From an uncultured Litoreibacter sp. (GTDB taxonomy: Bacteria; Pseudomonadota; Alphaproteobacteria; Rhodobacterales; Rhodobacteraceae), in NCBI GenBank assembly GCA_947494435.1, contig CANLUY010000002.1, positions 992,001 to 1,056,000 of the forward strand: 64,000 nt of DNA, in the 5' to 3' direction. How positions within the stretch are numbered: the stretch's first letter is position 1; every line of letters begins with the position of its first letter. The position numbers and the translations under genes were made by a program. Shown in pieces: positions 8,876 to 18,211 of the stretch. The notes under the pieces were generated by a model, which saw only the letters and a list, made by a program, of their open reading frames with translations, was not told where the DNA came from and searched no databases.

Positions 8876-9112
8876 ATGAAAGATATGGAATTTGACGACA
8901 CTTTAGACGCGACGGGCCTTTTGTGCCCCCTTCCCGTCCTCAAGGCGCGTAAGCGGCTGCAGGGCCTTCAATCCGGCGCGGTCTTGCGCGTGCTTGCTGA
9001 CGATCCCGCAGCGATAATTGACATGCCGCACTTCTGTACCGAGGCTGGGTATACACTGGTATCTCAATCAGAAAACGGGGCGGCCCAAACCTATCTAATC
9101 CGCAAAAGCTAG
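8876..9112 (+). CDS. TusA/SirA-family sulfur carrier protein
   Basis: A 78-residue protein with the TusA fold. The signature DATGLLCPLPVLKARKRL contains the CPxP motif whose Cys carries persulfide sulfur. DDPAAIIDMPHFCTEAGYTL follows as in family members, with a second Cys. It acts in the cytoplasm, passing sulfur in tRNA thiolation, cofactor synthesis or other sulfur trafficking. It stands between two minus-strand genes and converges with the indolepyruvate oxidoreductase, with only three bases between the stops. There is no adjacent partner (TusBCD, TusE or a sulfurtransferase) to fix the pathway. Confidence 0.9.
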   Translation: MKDMEFDDTLDATGLLCPLPVLKARKRLQGLQSGAVLRVLADDPAAIIDMPHFCTEAGYTLVSQSENGAAQTYLIRKS

Positions 9113-9115
9113 TTG

Positions 9116-12100
9116 CTATTCAGCAGCCTGGCGGCTGGTGACAGCGTTCAAACTGGCCAGAAGCTCTTCGCGCCGTTTTGCGGCCTTGCGTTCGTTTTCC
9201 TCTTTCACTGGTCCGAACCCCCGAATTTGCAAAGGTAACTCTGCCAAAGCAATCGCCGCATCTCTATTGGACGCAGACGCGATCTTGCCAAGGTCAGCCT
9301 CATACTGCTTGATCAAGGCCCGCTCCATCTTGCGCTCAGACGTATAGCCGAACACGTCCAACGGTGTGCCGCGCAACCGTTTCGCCTTCGCCATCAGTTT
9401 GAACGCGCGCGACATCGCTGCACCATATTCCTTCTTGATCGGTCGTCCATTTGCGCCGTTTTTTGACAGCAACGGCGGCGCGAGATGATAGCTCACACGA
9501 AAATCACCATCGAATGTGTCACGCAGCTTGGCTTCCGTTTCCAAATGCAACCGCGCGACTTCATACTCATCCTTATACGCCAACAGCTTGTGGTAGCCGT
9601 TGGCTACAGCTTCTTTCAGGGCCGGATCGGCAAACTGATCCAATGCTTTGCGATACCGCTTCGCCAAACGTTTGCTTTGATATTTGGCCAAATGCGCGGC
9701 ACGAAACTCAATCTTATCCTGCAGCGTTTTCGGCAGTTCCACTACGTTAGACTGAAGATGCGCCGCGGCCTCAGCCGGATACAGGACCGCCCAACGCCCC
9801 ATCTCAAACGCACGCAGATTTTTCTCAGGTGCTGCCCCATTTAGCTCAATCGAGCGCTGGATCGCATCGCGCGACAAGGGGATCAATCCCCGTTGCCACC
9901 CGGCACCAAAGATCATCATGTTTGAGAAAATGGAATCGCCCATCAGCGCTTTTGCCAGATCAGTGGCGTCAAAGAAGGCAACACGATTCTGCAATTTGGC
10001 TTCAAGAGACAGCTGCAACCTATCGGAAGGTATAGAGAATTCTGTATCGCGCGTAAAATCACCAGTGACAATTTCATGATCATTGACCACGGCGCCAGAT
10101 GTCTTTGGTTTCATCAGCCCCAATGTTTTCGCGCCAGCACTGACCACCAGATCACCGCCGATCAGCGCGTCAGCCTCGCCCGTCGCCACCCGAATAGCGG
10201 AGATATCTTCAGGACGGTTGGCAAGACGACAGTGAATGTGAACAGCACCGCCCTTCTGTGCAAGGCCCGCCATCTCCATCATGCCCGCACCTTTTCCGTC
10301 CAGGTGGGCAGCCATCGCGAGCACAGCACCAATGGTGACGACCCCGGTTCCACCGACACCCGTGATCACGACATTATGCGTGCCATGGATCACCGGCAAA
10401 TCAGGCTCCGGCATATCGGGCAATTCAAAGCTAACAGCTTGTTGCTTTTTCAACTGCGCACCCTCGACGGTGACGAAAGACGGACAGAACCCGTTCACAC
10501 AGCTAAAGTCCTTGTTGCAGGAGGACTGATCGATCGCGCGTTTCCGGCCCAGTTCTGTCTCCACAGGTACGATAGAGACACAGTTTGATTGCACACCACA
10601 ATCGCCACAGCCCTCACACACATCAGTATTGATGAAAACGCGCTTGTCAGGGTCGGGAAACTGCCCCCGCTTGCGCCGCCTGCGCTTTTCTGCAGCACAG
10701 GTCTGGACATAAACAATGGCCGTCACACCTTTGATATTACGCATCCTTTCCTGAACGTCCTGTAGCTCTGCACGCTCGTGCATCGCGATACCGCTTGGAA
10801 AGGCTTTAGCCTCTACGTCTTCCTTCTCATCGTAAACCACCACGACTTCCCGAACACCGACGGCTTGCAATTCGCGGGCAATTTGTGGCGCATCCAAACC
10901 ACCGTCATTGCCCTGCCCGCCCGTCATAGCCACGGCGTCATTATAGAGAATTTTGTAGGTTATATTCGTACCCGCCGCGACAGCTGCGCGGATCGCGAGA
11001 TTACCGGAGTGGTTATACGTGCCATCCCCGATGTTCTGAAATACGTGATCGCGGGTTGAGAATGGCGCCTCCCCAATCCAGTTCGCGCCCTCGCCGCCCA
11101 TCTGGGTGGAGCCTGTCGTCTCCCGATCCATCCACTGCACCATGTAATGGCATCCGATCCCGGCATAGGCACGCGACCCCTCTGGAACTTTCGTGGACGA
11201 ATTATGCGGACAGCCGGAACAAAAATACGGAAGCCGCGCTGCAATATCCTGCGCATTATCTGATCGCTTCGCTTCAGCGAGCATTGCAAGACCAGCCTCG
11301 ATGCGGTCTGTGCGTCTTCCCTCTTCAACCAATATGGTGCCGAGCTTTTCCGCTATATCAATCGGATCAAGCGCATAGCGCGTGGGAAACAATTCAAGCT
11401 GTCGGCCGTTCTCCCAATTGTCGCCCTTATGCCAGCCGTAAACGCGTCGGCCGTGGCGGTCATCAAAGATCGCCTCTTTAACCTGAACCTCCAGAAGCTT
11501 CCGCTTCTCTTCAACGACAACGATCAGATCAAGCCCTTCGGCCCAGTCATGGAATGTCTCGACGTCAAGCGGCCACACCTGACCGACCTTGTATGTCGTG
11601 ACCCCAAGACGCTCCGCCTCAGCTGCGTCAATACCCAACAGGCTCAGCGCATGGACCAGATCCAACCAGTTTTTTCCAGCGGCCACAAAGCCAATCTTTG
11701 CCCCCGGCTTACCCCAAACCCGTTTGTCAATTTTATTCGCTTTTGCAAAGGCTTCCGCCGCAAACCTCTTGTAATCAATCATACGGGTTTCCTGCTCGAC
11801 CGGTGTGTCGATCAGGCGGATATTCAGACCGCCCTCAGGCATCACAAATTCAGGGGCGACAAAGGACATTCTGTGTGGATCGCCATCCACAACCGATGTC
11901 GCCTCTACCGTGTCTTTCATGGTCTTCAACCCAACCCAAACACCCGCGAAACGCGACAAGGCCCAGCCGTAAAGCCCGTAATCCATGATCTCTTGAACAC
12001 CGGCGGGTGACACCACCGGCATGTAGGCATCGACCATCGCCCAATCAGACTGGTGCAACGTCGTAGAGGATTCGCCCGTGTGGTCATCCCCCATCGCCAT

Positions 12101-12523
12101 AACCACGCCACCATTTGGCGATGACCCAGCCATATTCGCATGGCGCATCACATCACCGGACCGGTCGACGCCCGGGCCTTTGCCGTACCAAAGCCCGAAC
12201 ACACCGTCATACCGCCCTTCACCGCGCAATTCCGCTTGCTGCGCGCCCCAAAGCGCTGTTGCGGCGAGGTCTTCGTTCAATCCGGGTTGAAATGTCACAT
12301 CGGATGCAGCCAATTCCCGGCCAGCTTTTGTCATCTGCATGTCAACGGCGCCGAGCGGCGAGCCGCGGTACCCGGTAACAAGCCCCGCTGTGTTCAGCCC
12401 CACCGCAAGATCACGTGCTTTTTGCATCAGAACCAAACGCACAAGTGCTTGGGTGCCGTTCAAAAGAACGGGGGATTTCTCCAGATCAAACCGATCCGCA
12501 AGCGTGATATCTTGTATGGTCAT
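9116..12523 (-). CDS. Indolepyruvate ferredoxin oxidoreductase, fused alpha-beta type
   Basis: A 1135-residue fusion that oxidatively decarboxylates aryl- or branched-chain 2-oxo acids to acyl-CoA with ferredoxin as acceptor. The N-terminal part carries the pyrimidine and TPP-binding domains (PVLLNGTQALVRLVLMQKARD; TGYRGSPLGAVDMQM; later LYNDAVAMTGGQGNDGG). A cysteine-rich 4Fe-4S segment follows near residues 640-690 (VCEGCGDCGVQSNC and CNKDFSCVNGFCPSF), then the gamma-type domain (VVITGVGGTGVVTIGAVLAMAA). The start at 12523 has a perfect GGGAGG ribosome site seven bases upstream. A LysR gene diverges from it across a gap with an inverted repeat. Such fused enzymes are common in Rhodobacterales and used in amino acid breakdown. 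Confidence 0.93.
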   Translation of the reverse strand: MTIQDITLADRFDLEKSPVLLNGTQALVRLVLMQKARDLAVGLNTAGLVTGYRGSPLGAVDMQMTKAGRELAASDVTFQPGLNEDLAATALWGAQQAELRGEGRYDGVFGLWYGKGPGVDRSGDVMRHANMAGSSPNGGVVMAMGDDHTGESSTTLHQSDWAMVDAYMPVVSPAGVQEIMDYGLYGWALSRFAGVWVGLKTMKDTVEATSVVDGDPHRMSFVAPEFVMPEGGLNIRLIDTPVEQETRMIDYKRFAAEAFAKANKIDKRVWGKPGAKIGFVAAGKNWLDLVHALSLLGIDAAEAERLGVTTYKVGQVWPLDVETFHDWAEGLDLIVVVEEKRKLLEVQVKEAIFDDRHGRRVYGWHKGDNWENGRQLELFPTRYALDPIDIAEKLGTILVEEGRRTDRIEAGLAMLAEAKRSDNAQDIAARLPYFCSGCPHNSSTKVPEGSRAYAGIGCHYMVQWMDRETTGSTQMGGEGANWIGEAPFSTRDHVFQNIGDGTYNHSGNLAIRAAVAAGTNITYKILYNDAVAMTGGQGNDGGLDAPQIARELQAVGVREVVVVYDEKEDVEAKAFPSGIAMHERAELQDVQERMRNIKGVTAIVYVQTCAAEKRRRRKRGQFPDPDKRVFINTDVCEGCGDCGVQSNCVSIVPVETELGRKRAIDQSSCNKDFSCVNGFCPSFVTVEGAQLKKQQAVSFELPDMPEPDLPVIHGTHNVVITGVGGTGVVTIGAVLAMAAHLDGKGAGMMEMAGLAQKGGAVHIHCRLANRPEDISAIRVATGEADALIGGDLVVSAGAKTLGLMKPKTSGAVVNDHEIVTGDFTRDTEFSIPSDRLQLSLEAKLQNRVAFFDATDLAKALMGDSIFSNMMIFGAGWQRGLIPLSRDAIQRSIELNGAAPEKNLRAFEMGRWAVLYPAEAAAHLQSNVVELPKTLQDKIEFRAAHLAKYQSKRLAKRYRKALDQFADPALKEAVANGYHKLLAYKDEYEVARLHLETEAKLRDTFDGDFRVSYHLAPPLLSKNGANGRPIKKEYGAAMSRAFKLMAKAKRLRGTPLDVFGYTSERKMERALIKQYEADLGKIASASNRDAAIALAELPLQIRGFGPVKEENERKAAKRREELLASLNAVTSRQAAE

Positions 12524-12564
12524 CGAAATCCCTCCCAAGCTTTCCGATAGGTTACCATGGATAT

Positions 12565-12585
12565 TAGGTCATATTTACTGACCTA
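12565..12585. promoter_or_regulatory. Candidate LysR operator (TAGGTCA-N7-TGACCTA)
   Basis: A perfect 7-bp inverted repeat, TAGGTCA and TGACCTA separated by seven bases, sits 42 bp upstream of the oxidoreductase start and 100 bp upstream of the divergent LysR gene. LysR regulators typically bind interrupted dyads in such divergent gaps. Assignment to the neighbouring LysR protein is inference. Confidence 0.55.
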
Positions 12586-12685
12586 CCAACATCTTTTTCG
12601 CGAGAAATTGCTTGATAACTGCCAAGAACGTCGCGAGTTATGACTGAAACATGTTAGCGACCAATATTAAAACAGAAGAAGTGTT

Positions 12686-13582
12686 ATGGACTGGGACAAG
12701 TTAAGAATATTTCACGCGGTCGCTGATGCAGGGTCCCTGACCCATGCCGGGGATACCCTGCATCTGTCACAATCCGCCGTCTCAAGGCAAATCCGGGCGC
12801 TCGAAGAATCGCTGAATACCAACCTTTTTCACCGCCACGCGCGCGGACTGATTCTGACCGAACAAGGCGAGTTGCTATTCGACGCGACCAAATCCATGTC
12901 AAAGCGCCTCGACGCCGCCTCCGCCCGCATCCGTGACAGCGAAGAAGAAGTATTTGGCGAATTGCGCGTAACAACAACGATCGGCTTTGGTTCGCTCTGG
13001 CTGGCCCAACGCCTGTCGAAGCTCTACGCTGACTACCCGGAATTAAACATCGACCTCATGCTCGACGAGCGGGTCTTGGACTTGCCAATGCGTGAGGCAG
13101 ACGTTGCCATCCGCATGAAGGAGCCGTCCCAAGCAGACCTTGTTCGCAAAAAACTGATGAGCGTCCGCATGCAACTCTTTGCAAGCCCAAGCTATCTAGA
13201 AGAACACCCCATACCGGAGGCAATAGAAGACCTCCGTGACCATCGTTTGATCTGCCAGAACACCAACTCGGAGCAGGTCAGCGCAGGGGCGACACTGGTC
13301 CGGGAATTGCTGAGCTATGAGTTGCCAAACTTGCTGACGGTCAACAACTACTTTGGATGTCTGCAAGCGGTACATCATGGGCTAGGCGTTGGCGTTCTGC
13401 CAGACTATGTCGCCATTGATGACGAAAACCTCGTGCGCGTGCTACCAGATGTTCAGTCAAATGAGGTTCCTGTTTTCTTGGCCTACCCCGAAGAATTACG
13501 CCATTCCAAACGCATCTCGGCTTTCCGCGATTTCGTTGTCAGCGAAATCAATCTGCAACGAAAAAAGGCGCAAGCCCTTTAA
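12686..13582 (+). CDS. LysR-family transcriptional regulator
   Basis: A 298-residue regulator. Residues 1-60 are the LysR winged helix (MDWDKLRIFHAVADAGSLTHA, LHLSQSAVSRQIRALEESL, LFHRHARGLILTEQGE). A linker helix follows, then the periplasmic-binding-like effector domain from about residue 92 (GELRVTTTIGFGSLWLAQRLSKLY). It is divergent from the indolepyruvate ferredoxin oxidoreductase gene, and a 7-7-7 dyad lies between the two, the classic layout for a LysR regulator controlling its neighbour. The co-inducer would then be an aromatic or branched 2-oxo acid or related compound; that is inference. The length is normal. Confidence 0.92.
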   Translation: MDWDKLRIFHAVADAGSLTHAGDTLHLSQSAVSRQIRALEESLNTNLFHRHARGLILTEQGELLFDATKSMSKRLDAASARIRDSEEEVFGELRVTTTIGFGSLWLAQRLSKLYADYPELNIDLMLDERVLDLPMREADVAIRMKEPSQADLVRKKLMSVRMQLFASPSYLEEHPIPEAIEDLRDHRLICQNTNSEQVSAGATLVRELLSYELPNLLTVNNYFGCLQAVHHGLGVGVLPDYVAIDDENLVRVLPDVQSNEVPVFLAYPEELRHSKRISAFRDFVVSEINLQRKKAQAL

Positions 13583-13651
13583 CTCGCTTAGAAAACCGGC
13601 AGCCATGCAATCGCTGCATATCGGGTATGCCGTATTTTTCGGCAAATTTTC

Positions 13652-13680
13652 TTGAACCGCACAATGAGTAATCCTATCTC
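13652..13680 (+). promoter_or_regulatory. Promoter of the suhB-like sRNA
   Basis: TTGAAC at 13652-13657 and TATCTC at 13675-13680 are separated by 17 bp, a good fit to the housekeeping sigma-70 consensus. No reading frame follows before the terminator at 13728, so the transcript starting near 13687 would be a short non-coding RNA. Confidence 0.55.
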
Positions 13681-13686
13681 AAGCCT

Positions 13687-13756
13687 CGAAGGCAGCAGAT
13701 GCTTCCTTCACCTCCCTGTTGGACTTCGGCCGAGCTTATTGCTCGGCCTTTTTTTT
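13687..13756 (+). ncRNA. suhB/alpha-r14 (MmgR-like) sRNA candidate
   Basis: A transcript of about 70 nt is bounded by the promoter above and a strong terminator. Its middle reads CCTTCACCTCCCTGTTGGAC, closely resembling the single-stranded CUCCCUGUUGGACUU block that I recall as the conserved hallmark of the alphaproteobacterial alpha-r14/suhB family (MmgR in Sinorhizobium, about 77 nt). A small 5' stem (GAAGG pairing CCTTC) is possible, and a GGCCGAGC hairpin with a U-run closes the 3' end, as in that family. Family members act by base pairing with Hfq help. The start point is estimated and the targets are unknown. Recognition is from memory and not from a covariance search. Confidence 0.6.
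13728..13756 (+). terminator. Rho-independent terminator
   Basis: Perfect 8-bp stem GGCCGAGC/GCTCGGCC with a five-base loop (TTATT), followed by eight T residues. It ends the sRNA candidate and could also stop readthrough from the LysR gene 145 bp upstream. Confidence 0.9.
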
Positions 13757-13866
13757 GCAGGTTGCGCTACATGTCTTACGATGCCCTCTCATTGCAAAAT
13801 ACCCCATCTCCGCTACGCTGCGCGATGATCTAAGGGGCCGCAGTAGTAATACTGGGGGTAACAAGA

Positions 13867-15183
13867 GTGCTGAAGGTATTACGCAGACTATACGCAAACG
13901 AGGCCGAGGTCATGGCCTCGACCAAGCGCCTTGGCTGGACAGAATTCACAGTCCGTCACCTTATTCTGCTTGTCTTGGATCTGACGGCCTCCATCCTGTT
14001 TGACCTCACCTTCCCGCTCATTTGGCTGGCGATCTATACTCTGGCGGGCTTCGGATCACGGTTTTCTGTGGCGCGGCTCGACAGCGCCCCGAGCTTACAA
14101 AGCTACCTCTACGCGCTGTTCTTCTACACACTACGCATGGCCACATATCGCGCGATGATCTTGTATCTGTGGTTCTATCCTGACTCCGCCGCACAGTTTC
14201 CAGCGATATGTATGATCATGGCGGGCATCTTGTTCTCGATCAGCCAGAGTACGCGGATCCGAAGCTATTCTATCATTCAGGGCGTTGGCGACTCCGCCGT
14301 CATGTTGATCATCGGTCTGGATTTTCTGCTCATGGGGCAACAGACCGCCGGCACCCTGCTGTCCGGCTTGTGTGCGCTATCCGTCATGATCTATCACGCA
14401 GCCTCCCTGCGTGAGATGCAACTGAACCGCAGAGCCTCTCAAGGGCTGGAAAAGCGGATCAGGCAATCCCAAAAGATGGAAGCCGTAGGCAGGCTCACGG
14501 GCGGCGTGGCGCATGACTTCAACAACATTCTGACAGTCGTGATGGGCAATCTCGATCTCTACAACGAGGTCACCAATGAAAAAGAGCGCGCAGAACTAGT
14601 CCAGAAAGCCCAAGATGCTGCGATGCGCGCATCTACGCTGACATCGCAACTGCTTGCTTTCTCGCGACAAGCCCCTTTGCAAAATCAACGTGTCGAGACG
14701 GCACGCTTCTTGAATGACGTGCACAACTTGTCAGAACGCGTCTTGCCCGCAAACATCTCTCTGCAACTCACCAACACCCCATCGCTCTGGGATATGCAGG
14801 TTGATCAGAACCAGCTTGAAGTGGCGCTTTTGAACCTGATTATCAACGCGCGCGACGCCATGCCAAAGGGCGGATCACTGGAACTGACGGCGTCAAACTA
14901 CGATCCCACCAAGAACACCAAAGCTCCACAGGTTGAGGGCCGCTTCGTCGCTCTCGATTTGATTGATGAAGGTGAAGGCATTCCGGAGGATATTTTGCAG
15001 CGGGTCTTTGATCCGTTTTTCACAACCAAACCTGTCGGCAAGGGCTCCGGTCTTGGCCTGTCCATGGTTCAGGGCTTTGTCGAACAGTCGGGGGGTGACC
15101 TGCTGATACTCAGCGAAGAAGGGAAAGGCACGCGGGTCTGTTTGCTGATCCCAGCCGCCCCGGAACAACATGGATCTTCATAA
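13867..15183 (+). CDS. Membrane sensor histidine kinase (orphan)
   Basis: A 438-residue protein starting at GTG with a GGGGG ribosome site eight bases upstream. Residues about 31-178 hold five or six hydrophobic helices with almost no loops, so sensing is probably within the membrane. A short coiled linker leads to the HisKA box [25 protein letters not shown], with the phospho-acceptor near His216. The ATPase domain shows the N box [14 protein letters not shown], then [20 protein letters not shown] and [20 protein letters not shown]. It resembles the kinase half of hybrid kinases, but no receiver domain follows and no response regulator gene is adjacent. Signal and partner are unknown. Confidence 0.88.
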   Translation: MLKVLRRLYANEAEVMASTKRLGWTEFTVRHLILLVLDLTASILFDLTFPLIWLAIYTLAGFGSRFSVARLDSAPSLQSYLYALFFYTLRMATYRAMILYLWFYPDSAAQFPAICMIMAGILFSISQSTRIRSYSIIQGVGDSAVMLIIGLDFLLMGQQTAGTLLSGLCALSVMIYHAASLREMQLNRRASQGLEKRIRQSQKMEAVGRLTGGVAHDFNNILTVVMGNLDLYNEVTNEKERAELVQKAQDAAMRASTLTSQLLAFSRQAPLQNQRVETARFLNDVHNLSERVLPANISLQLTNTPSLWDMQVDQNQLEVALLNLIINARDAMPKGGSLELTASNYDPTKNTKAPQVEGRFVALDLIDEGEGIPEDILQRVFDPFFTTKPVGKGSGLGLSMVQGFVEQSGGDLLILSEEGKGTRVCLLIPAAPEQHGSS

Positions 15184-15253
15184 CGGGCTTTCCCCTTCCG
15201 CGGCTCTGGCATAAGAAGCACCCAAGGCAAGATATCTTGGGGGAAGTCGCCAC

Positions 15254-17410
15254 ATGCAGGACCCTGCAATCACCGAAGACCTGATCGCATCACACGGGCT
15301 AAGCGCGGACGAATATCAACGGCTACTAGAGATCATTGGACGTGAGCCGACCTTCACAGAGCTTGGTATTTTCTCCGCCATGTGGAACGAGCATTGCTCT
15401 TACAAATCCTCCAAGAAATGGCTGCGCACCCTGCCCACGGAAGGCCCTCAGGTGATTTGTGGCCCGGGCGAGAACGCAGGGATCGTCGATATCGGCGACG
15501 GACAATGTGTGGTCTTCAAAATGGAATCGCACAACCACCCCTCCTACATTGAACCGTATCAAGGGGCTGCCACCGGTGTCGGTGGCATCCTGCGTGACGT
15601 CTTCACTATGGGCGCGCGCCCGGTTGCGGCGATGAACTCGCTTAGTTTCGGCTCCCCCGATCACCACAAAACCCGCCAACTCGTCTCCGGCGTCGTGGCG
15701 GGCGTCGGCGGATATGGTAACTGCTTTGGCGTACCAACCGTGGGCGGCGAAGTCCGCTTCCATCCAGCCTATAACGGCAACTGCCTCGTGAACGCGTTTG
15801 CGGCAGGCATCGCGGACACCGACAAAATCTTCTACTCCGCCGCCTCCGGCATCGGTATGCCCGTCGTGTATCTGGGTGCCAAAACGGGCCGCGACGGTGT
15901 TGGTGGGGCCACCATGGCTTCTGCCGAGTTTGACGACACCATCGAAGAAAAGCGCCCCACCGTCCAAGTCGGTGATCCTTTCACCGAGAAACGTCTGATG
16001 GAAGCCACACTAGAGCTGATGCAAACCGGCGCGGTTATCTCCATCCAAGACATGGGCGCGGCAGGTCTGACCTGTTCGGCTGTCGAGATGGGCGACAAGG
16101 GTGGTCTTGGCGTCAAACTGAACCTCGAAGATGTCCCGCAGCGCGAAGAAAACATGACCGCATACGAGATGATGCTGTCGGAATCGCAAGAACGCATGCT
16201 CATGGTCCTCAAGCCCGAGCTGGAAGAAGAAGCCCGCGCCGTCTTCGTCAAATGGGATCTCGACTTTGCCATCGTCGGCGAAACCATCGAAGAAGACCGC
16301 TTCCTGATCCTGCACAATGGCGAGGTCAAAGCAGACCTGCCGCTGTCGAAACTCTCCTCGACCGCGCCGGAATATGACCGCCCATGGGTAGAGACACCCA
16401 AAGCCGCACCAATGAAAGACAAGATCGAGATCGATGCAATCGACGGCCTCAAAGCCCTGATCGGCTCCCCCAACTACGCCCGCAAACACTGGGTCTGGGA
16501 ACAATATGACAGCCAGGTCATGGCCGACACTGTTGCGAACCCCGGCGCCGGTTCCGGCATCGTTCGCGTGCACGGCACCGACAAAGCGCTCGCCTTCACC
16601 TCAGACGTGACCCCGCGCTATGTCAAAGCCAACCCGTTTGAGGGCGGCAAACAAGCCGTTGCAGAAGCCTATCGGAACCTCTCAGCATCAGGTGCAACGC
16701 CGCTCGCCACCACCGACAACATGAATTTCGGCAACCCCGAAAAGCCTGAGATCATGGGCCAATTCGTAGGCGCAATCAAGGGCATAGGCGAAGCAGTTGA
16801 AGCGCTGGATATGCCCATCGTGTCCGGCAACGTCTCGCTTTACAACGAGACCGACGGCAAAGGCATCCTGCCCACCCCCACCATCGGCGCGGTCGGCCTG
16901 ATCGACCATCTCGACCAGATCATCGCTGGCAAAGTGCAAGAGGGCTATGTGGCCTTGCTGCTGGGCGGCGAAGGTAATCACCTCGGTCAGTCCGCCCTAC
17001 TCGCGGAAGCCTTCAATCGTGAAGAGGGTGACGCGCCAAAGGTCGATCTGGCCGCGGAGAAATGGAATGGCGACTTTATCCGCAACCACCGCGAGCTGAT
17101 AGCTACCTGCACTGATATCGCTGATGGCGGGCTGGCGCTCGCCGCGTTTGAATTGGCGGATGCCGCGCAAATCGGCGTGACCCTCGACACCGAAGAAACC
17201 AACGCGCTCTTTGGTGAAGACCAAGCCCGCTACGTGATCGCGTGCACGCCTGACAATGCTAAGGCGTTGCTGCTGGCCGCAGAGGGCGAAGCGGACCTGA
17301 TCCAAATCGGCACATTCGGTGGCGACCGCGTGACGTTTGGCGACCAATCCGCCCCGCTCAGCGAACTGTCGGACCTGTATCACACCAGCTTCGAAGCCGC
17401 CTTGGGCTAA
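15254..17410 (+). CDS. purL: Phosphoribosylformylglycinamidine synthase subunit PurL
   Basis: A 718-residue small-type PurL, the synthetase subunit of the PurL-PurS-PurQ complex in de novo purine synthesis. It turns FGAR, ATP and glutamine-derived ammonia into FGAM. Signatures include the [15 protein letters not shown]-like region near residue 65, [23 protein letters not shown] with ATP-binding residues, and the repeated AIRS-like half with [26 protein letters not shown] ribosome site lies nine bases before the ATG. purS and purQ are not in the window. The two genes that follow (BolA, glutaredoxin) are close and may share its transcript. Confidence 0.95.
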   Translation: MQDPAITEDLIASHGLSADEYQRLLEIIGREPTFTELGIFSAMWNEHCSYKSSKKWLRTLPTEGPQVICGPGENAGIVDIGDGQCVVFKMESHNHPSYIEPYQGAATGVGGILRDVFTMGARPVAAMNSLSFGSPDHHKTRQLVSGVVAGVGGYGNCFGVPTVGGEVRFHPAYNGNCLVNAFAAGIADTDKIFYSAASGIGMPVVYLGAKTGRDGVGGATMASAEFDDTIEEKRPTVQVGDPFTEKRLMEATLELMQTGAVISIQDMGAAGLTCSAVEMGDKGGLGVKLNLEDVPQREENMTAYEMMLSESQERMLMVLKPELEEEARAVFVKWDLDFAIVGETIEEDRFLILHNGEVKADLPLSKLSSTAPEYDRPWVETPKAAPMKDKIEIDAIDGLKALIGSPNYARKHWVWEQYDSQVMADTVANPGAGSGIVRVHGTDKALAFTSDVTPRYVKANPFEGGKQAVAEAYRNLSASGATPLATTDNMNFGNPEKPEIMGQFVGAIKGIGEAVEALDMPIVSGNVSLYNETDGKGILPTPTIGAVGLIDHLDQIIAGKVQEGYVALLLGGEGNHLGQSALLAEAFNREEGDAPKVDLAAEKWNGDFIRNHRELIATCTDIADGGLALAAFELADAAQIGVTLDTEETNALFGEDQARYVIACTPDNAKALLLAAEGEADLIQIGTFGGDRVTFGDQSAPLSELSDLYHTSFEAALG

Positions 17411-17471
17411 CGTGACTTGTCACATGCCTCGTGGCTTCCTAGTTTAAAGAAAATCAAAGGACGAACGACAG

Positions 17472-17702
17472 ATGGCTATCACCGCACAAGAAGTCGAAGA
17501 CCTGATCCGCCAAAGCTTTCCCGACGCGACCATTCAGGTCGAAGGTGCGGACGGTGTGCATTTTCAAGGCATGGTCATGGATGAAAGCTTTCGCGGCAAA
17601 AACCGCGTGCAACAACAGCGCGCCGTGATGGCCGCAATCAAAGACAAAGTGGACAGCGGTGAAATTCACGCGCTGGGCCTGACAACCAAAGTACCGGAGT
17701 AA
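17472..17702 (+). CDS. BolA family protein
   Basis: A 76-residue BolA-type protein: AQEVEDLIRQSFPDATIQVE, then HFQGMVMDESFRGKNRVQQQRAVMAAI, with the family's FxGxxxVxxxR-like helix and the C-terminal HALGLTTKVPE that supplies the metal-ligand His. BolA proteins of this short kind pair with monothiol CGFS glutaredoxins to form a [2Fe-2S] heterodimer that moves iron-sulfur clusters or senses iron. The glutaredoxin partner follows after only five bases, a strong contextual support. A GAC-AGATG context with AAAGGACG upstream provides the ribosome site. Confidence 0.93.
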   Translation: MAITAQEVEDLIRQSFPDATIQVEGADGVHFQGMVMDESFRGKNRVQQQRAVMAAIKDKVDSGEIHALGLTTKVPE

Positions 17703-17707
17703 GCCAA

Positions 17708-18070
17708 ATGAGCGACGCAAACACACAGATCAAAGAGACCGTGACCGGCAATGACGTCGTGCTGTTCATGAAGGGCACATCGCAGATGCCGCAATGCGGC
17801 TTCTCGTCGAAAGTCGCGGGCGTGCTGAATTATATGGGTGTCGACTACCAAGACGTGAACGTGCTTGCCGATGACGGCATCCGTCAGGGGATCAAGGAAT
17901 TCTCCGACTGGCCCACAATCCCGCAGCTTTACGTCAAAGGCGAGTTCATCGGCGGTTGTGACATCATCACCGAAATGACTTTGTCCGGCGAGCTAGACAC
18001 TTTGTTCGATGAAAACGACGTCGCCTATAACAAAGAAGCCGCCGACACGATCCGCTCCCACAACTCTTAA
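17708..18070 (+). CDS. grxD: Monothiol glutaredoxin, Grx4 type
   Basis: A 120-residue monothiol glutaredoxin. The active site VVLFMKGTSQMPQCGFSSKVAGVLNY contains CGFS, and the WPTIPQLYVKGEFIGGCDIITEM segment binds glutathione. With BolA, encoded five bases upstream, it forms a glutathione-ligated [2Fe-2S] complex used in cluster transfer and iron regulation in the cytoplasm. Translational coupling with bolA is likely from the spacing. A bidirectional terminator lies about 95 bp downstream. Confidence 0.95.
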   Translation: MSDANTQIKETVTGNDVVLFMKGTSQMPQCGFSSKVAGVLNYMGVDYQDVNVLADDGIRQGIKEFSDWPTIPQLYVKGEFIGGCDIITEMTLSGELDTLFDENDVAYNKEAADTIRSHNS

Positions 18071-18161
18071 ACAGTCAAAAACCTCAGAGTTTCGACTGCG
18101 TGCGACCAAGCTTATGACACCGCCATGCGCCGGGAGGCACCCGGAAAATACCTACCAGAAA

Positions 18162-18190
18162 CAAAAAAGCCCGCTTCACCAGCGGGCTTT
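18162..18190. terminator. Bidirectional terminator between grxD and tkt
   Basis: AGCCCGC (18168-18174) and GCGGGCT (18182-18188) pair across a seven-base loop. A run of A precedes and a run of T follows, so the hairpin works for the plus-strand grxD transcript and the minus-strand tkt transcript. Confidence 0.85.
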
Positions 18191-18211
18191 TCTCATTCTA
18201 TATCAAAGCCT

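Noticed and set aside
12652-12659. TGTTAGCG before the LysR gene as another carbon-regulon site
   Set aside because: Only the left half matches; the right half (ACCAAT) has no dyad symmetry, and the gene is not part of the sugar-phosphate set.
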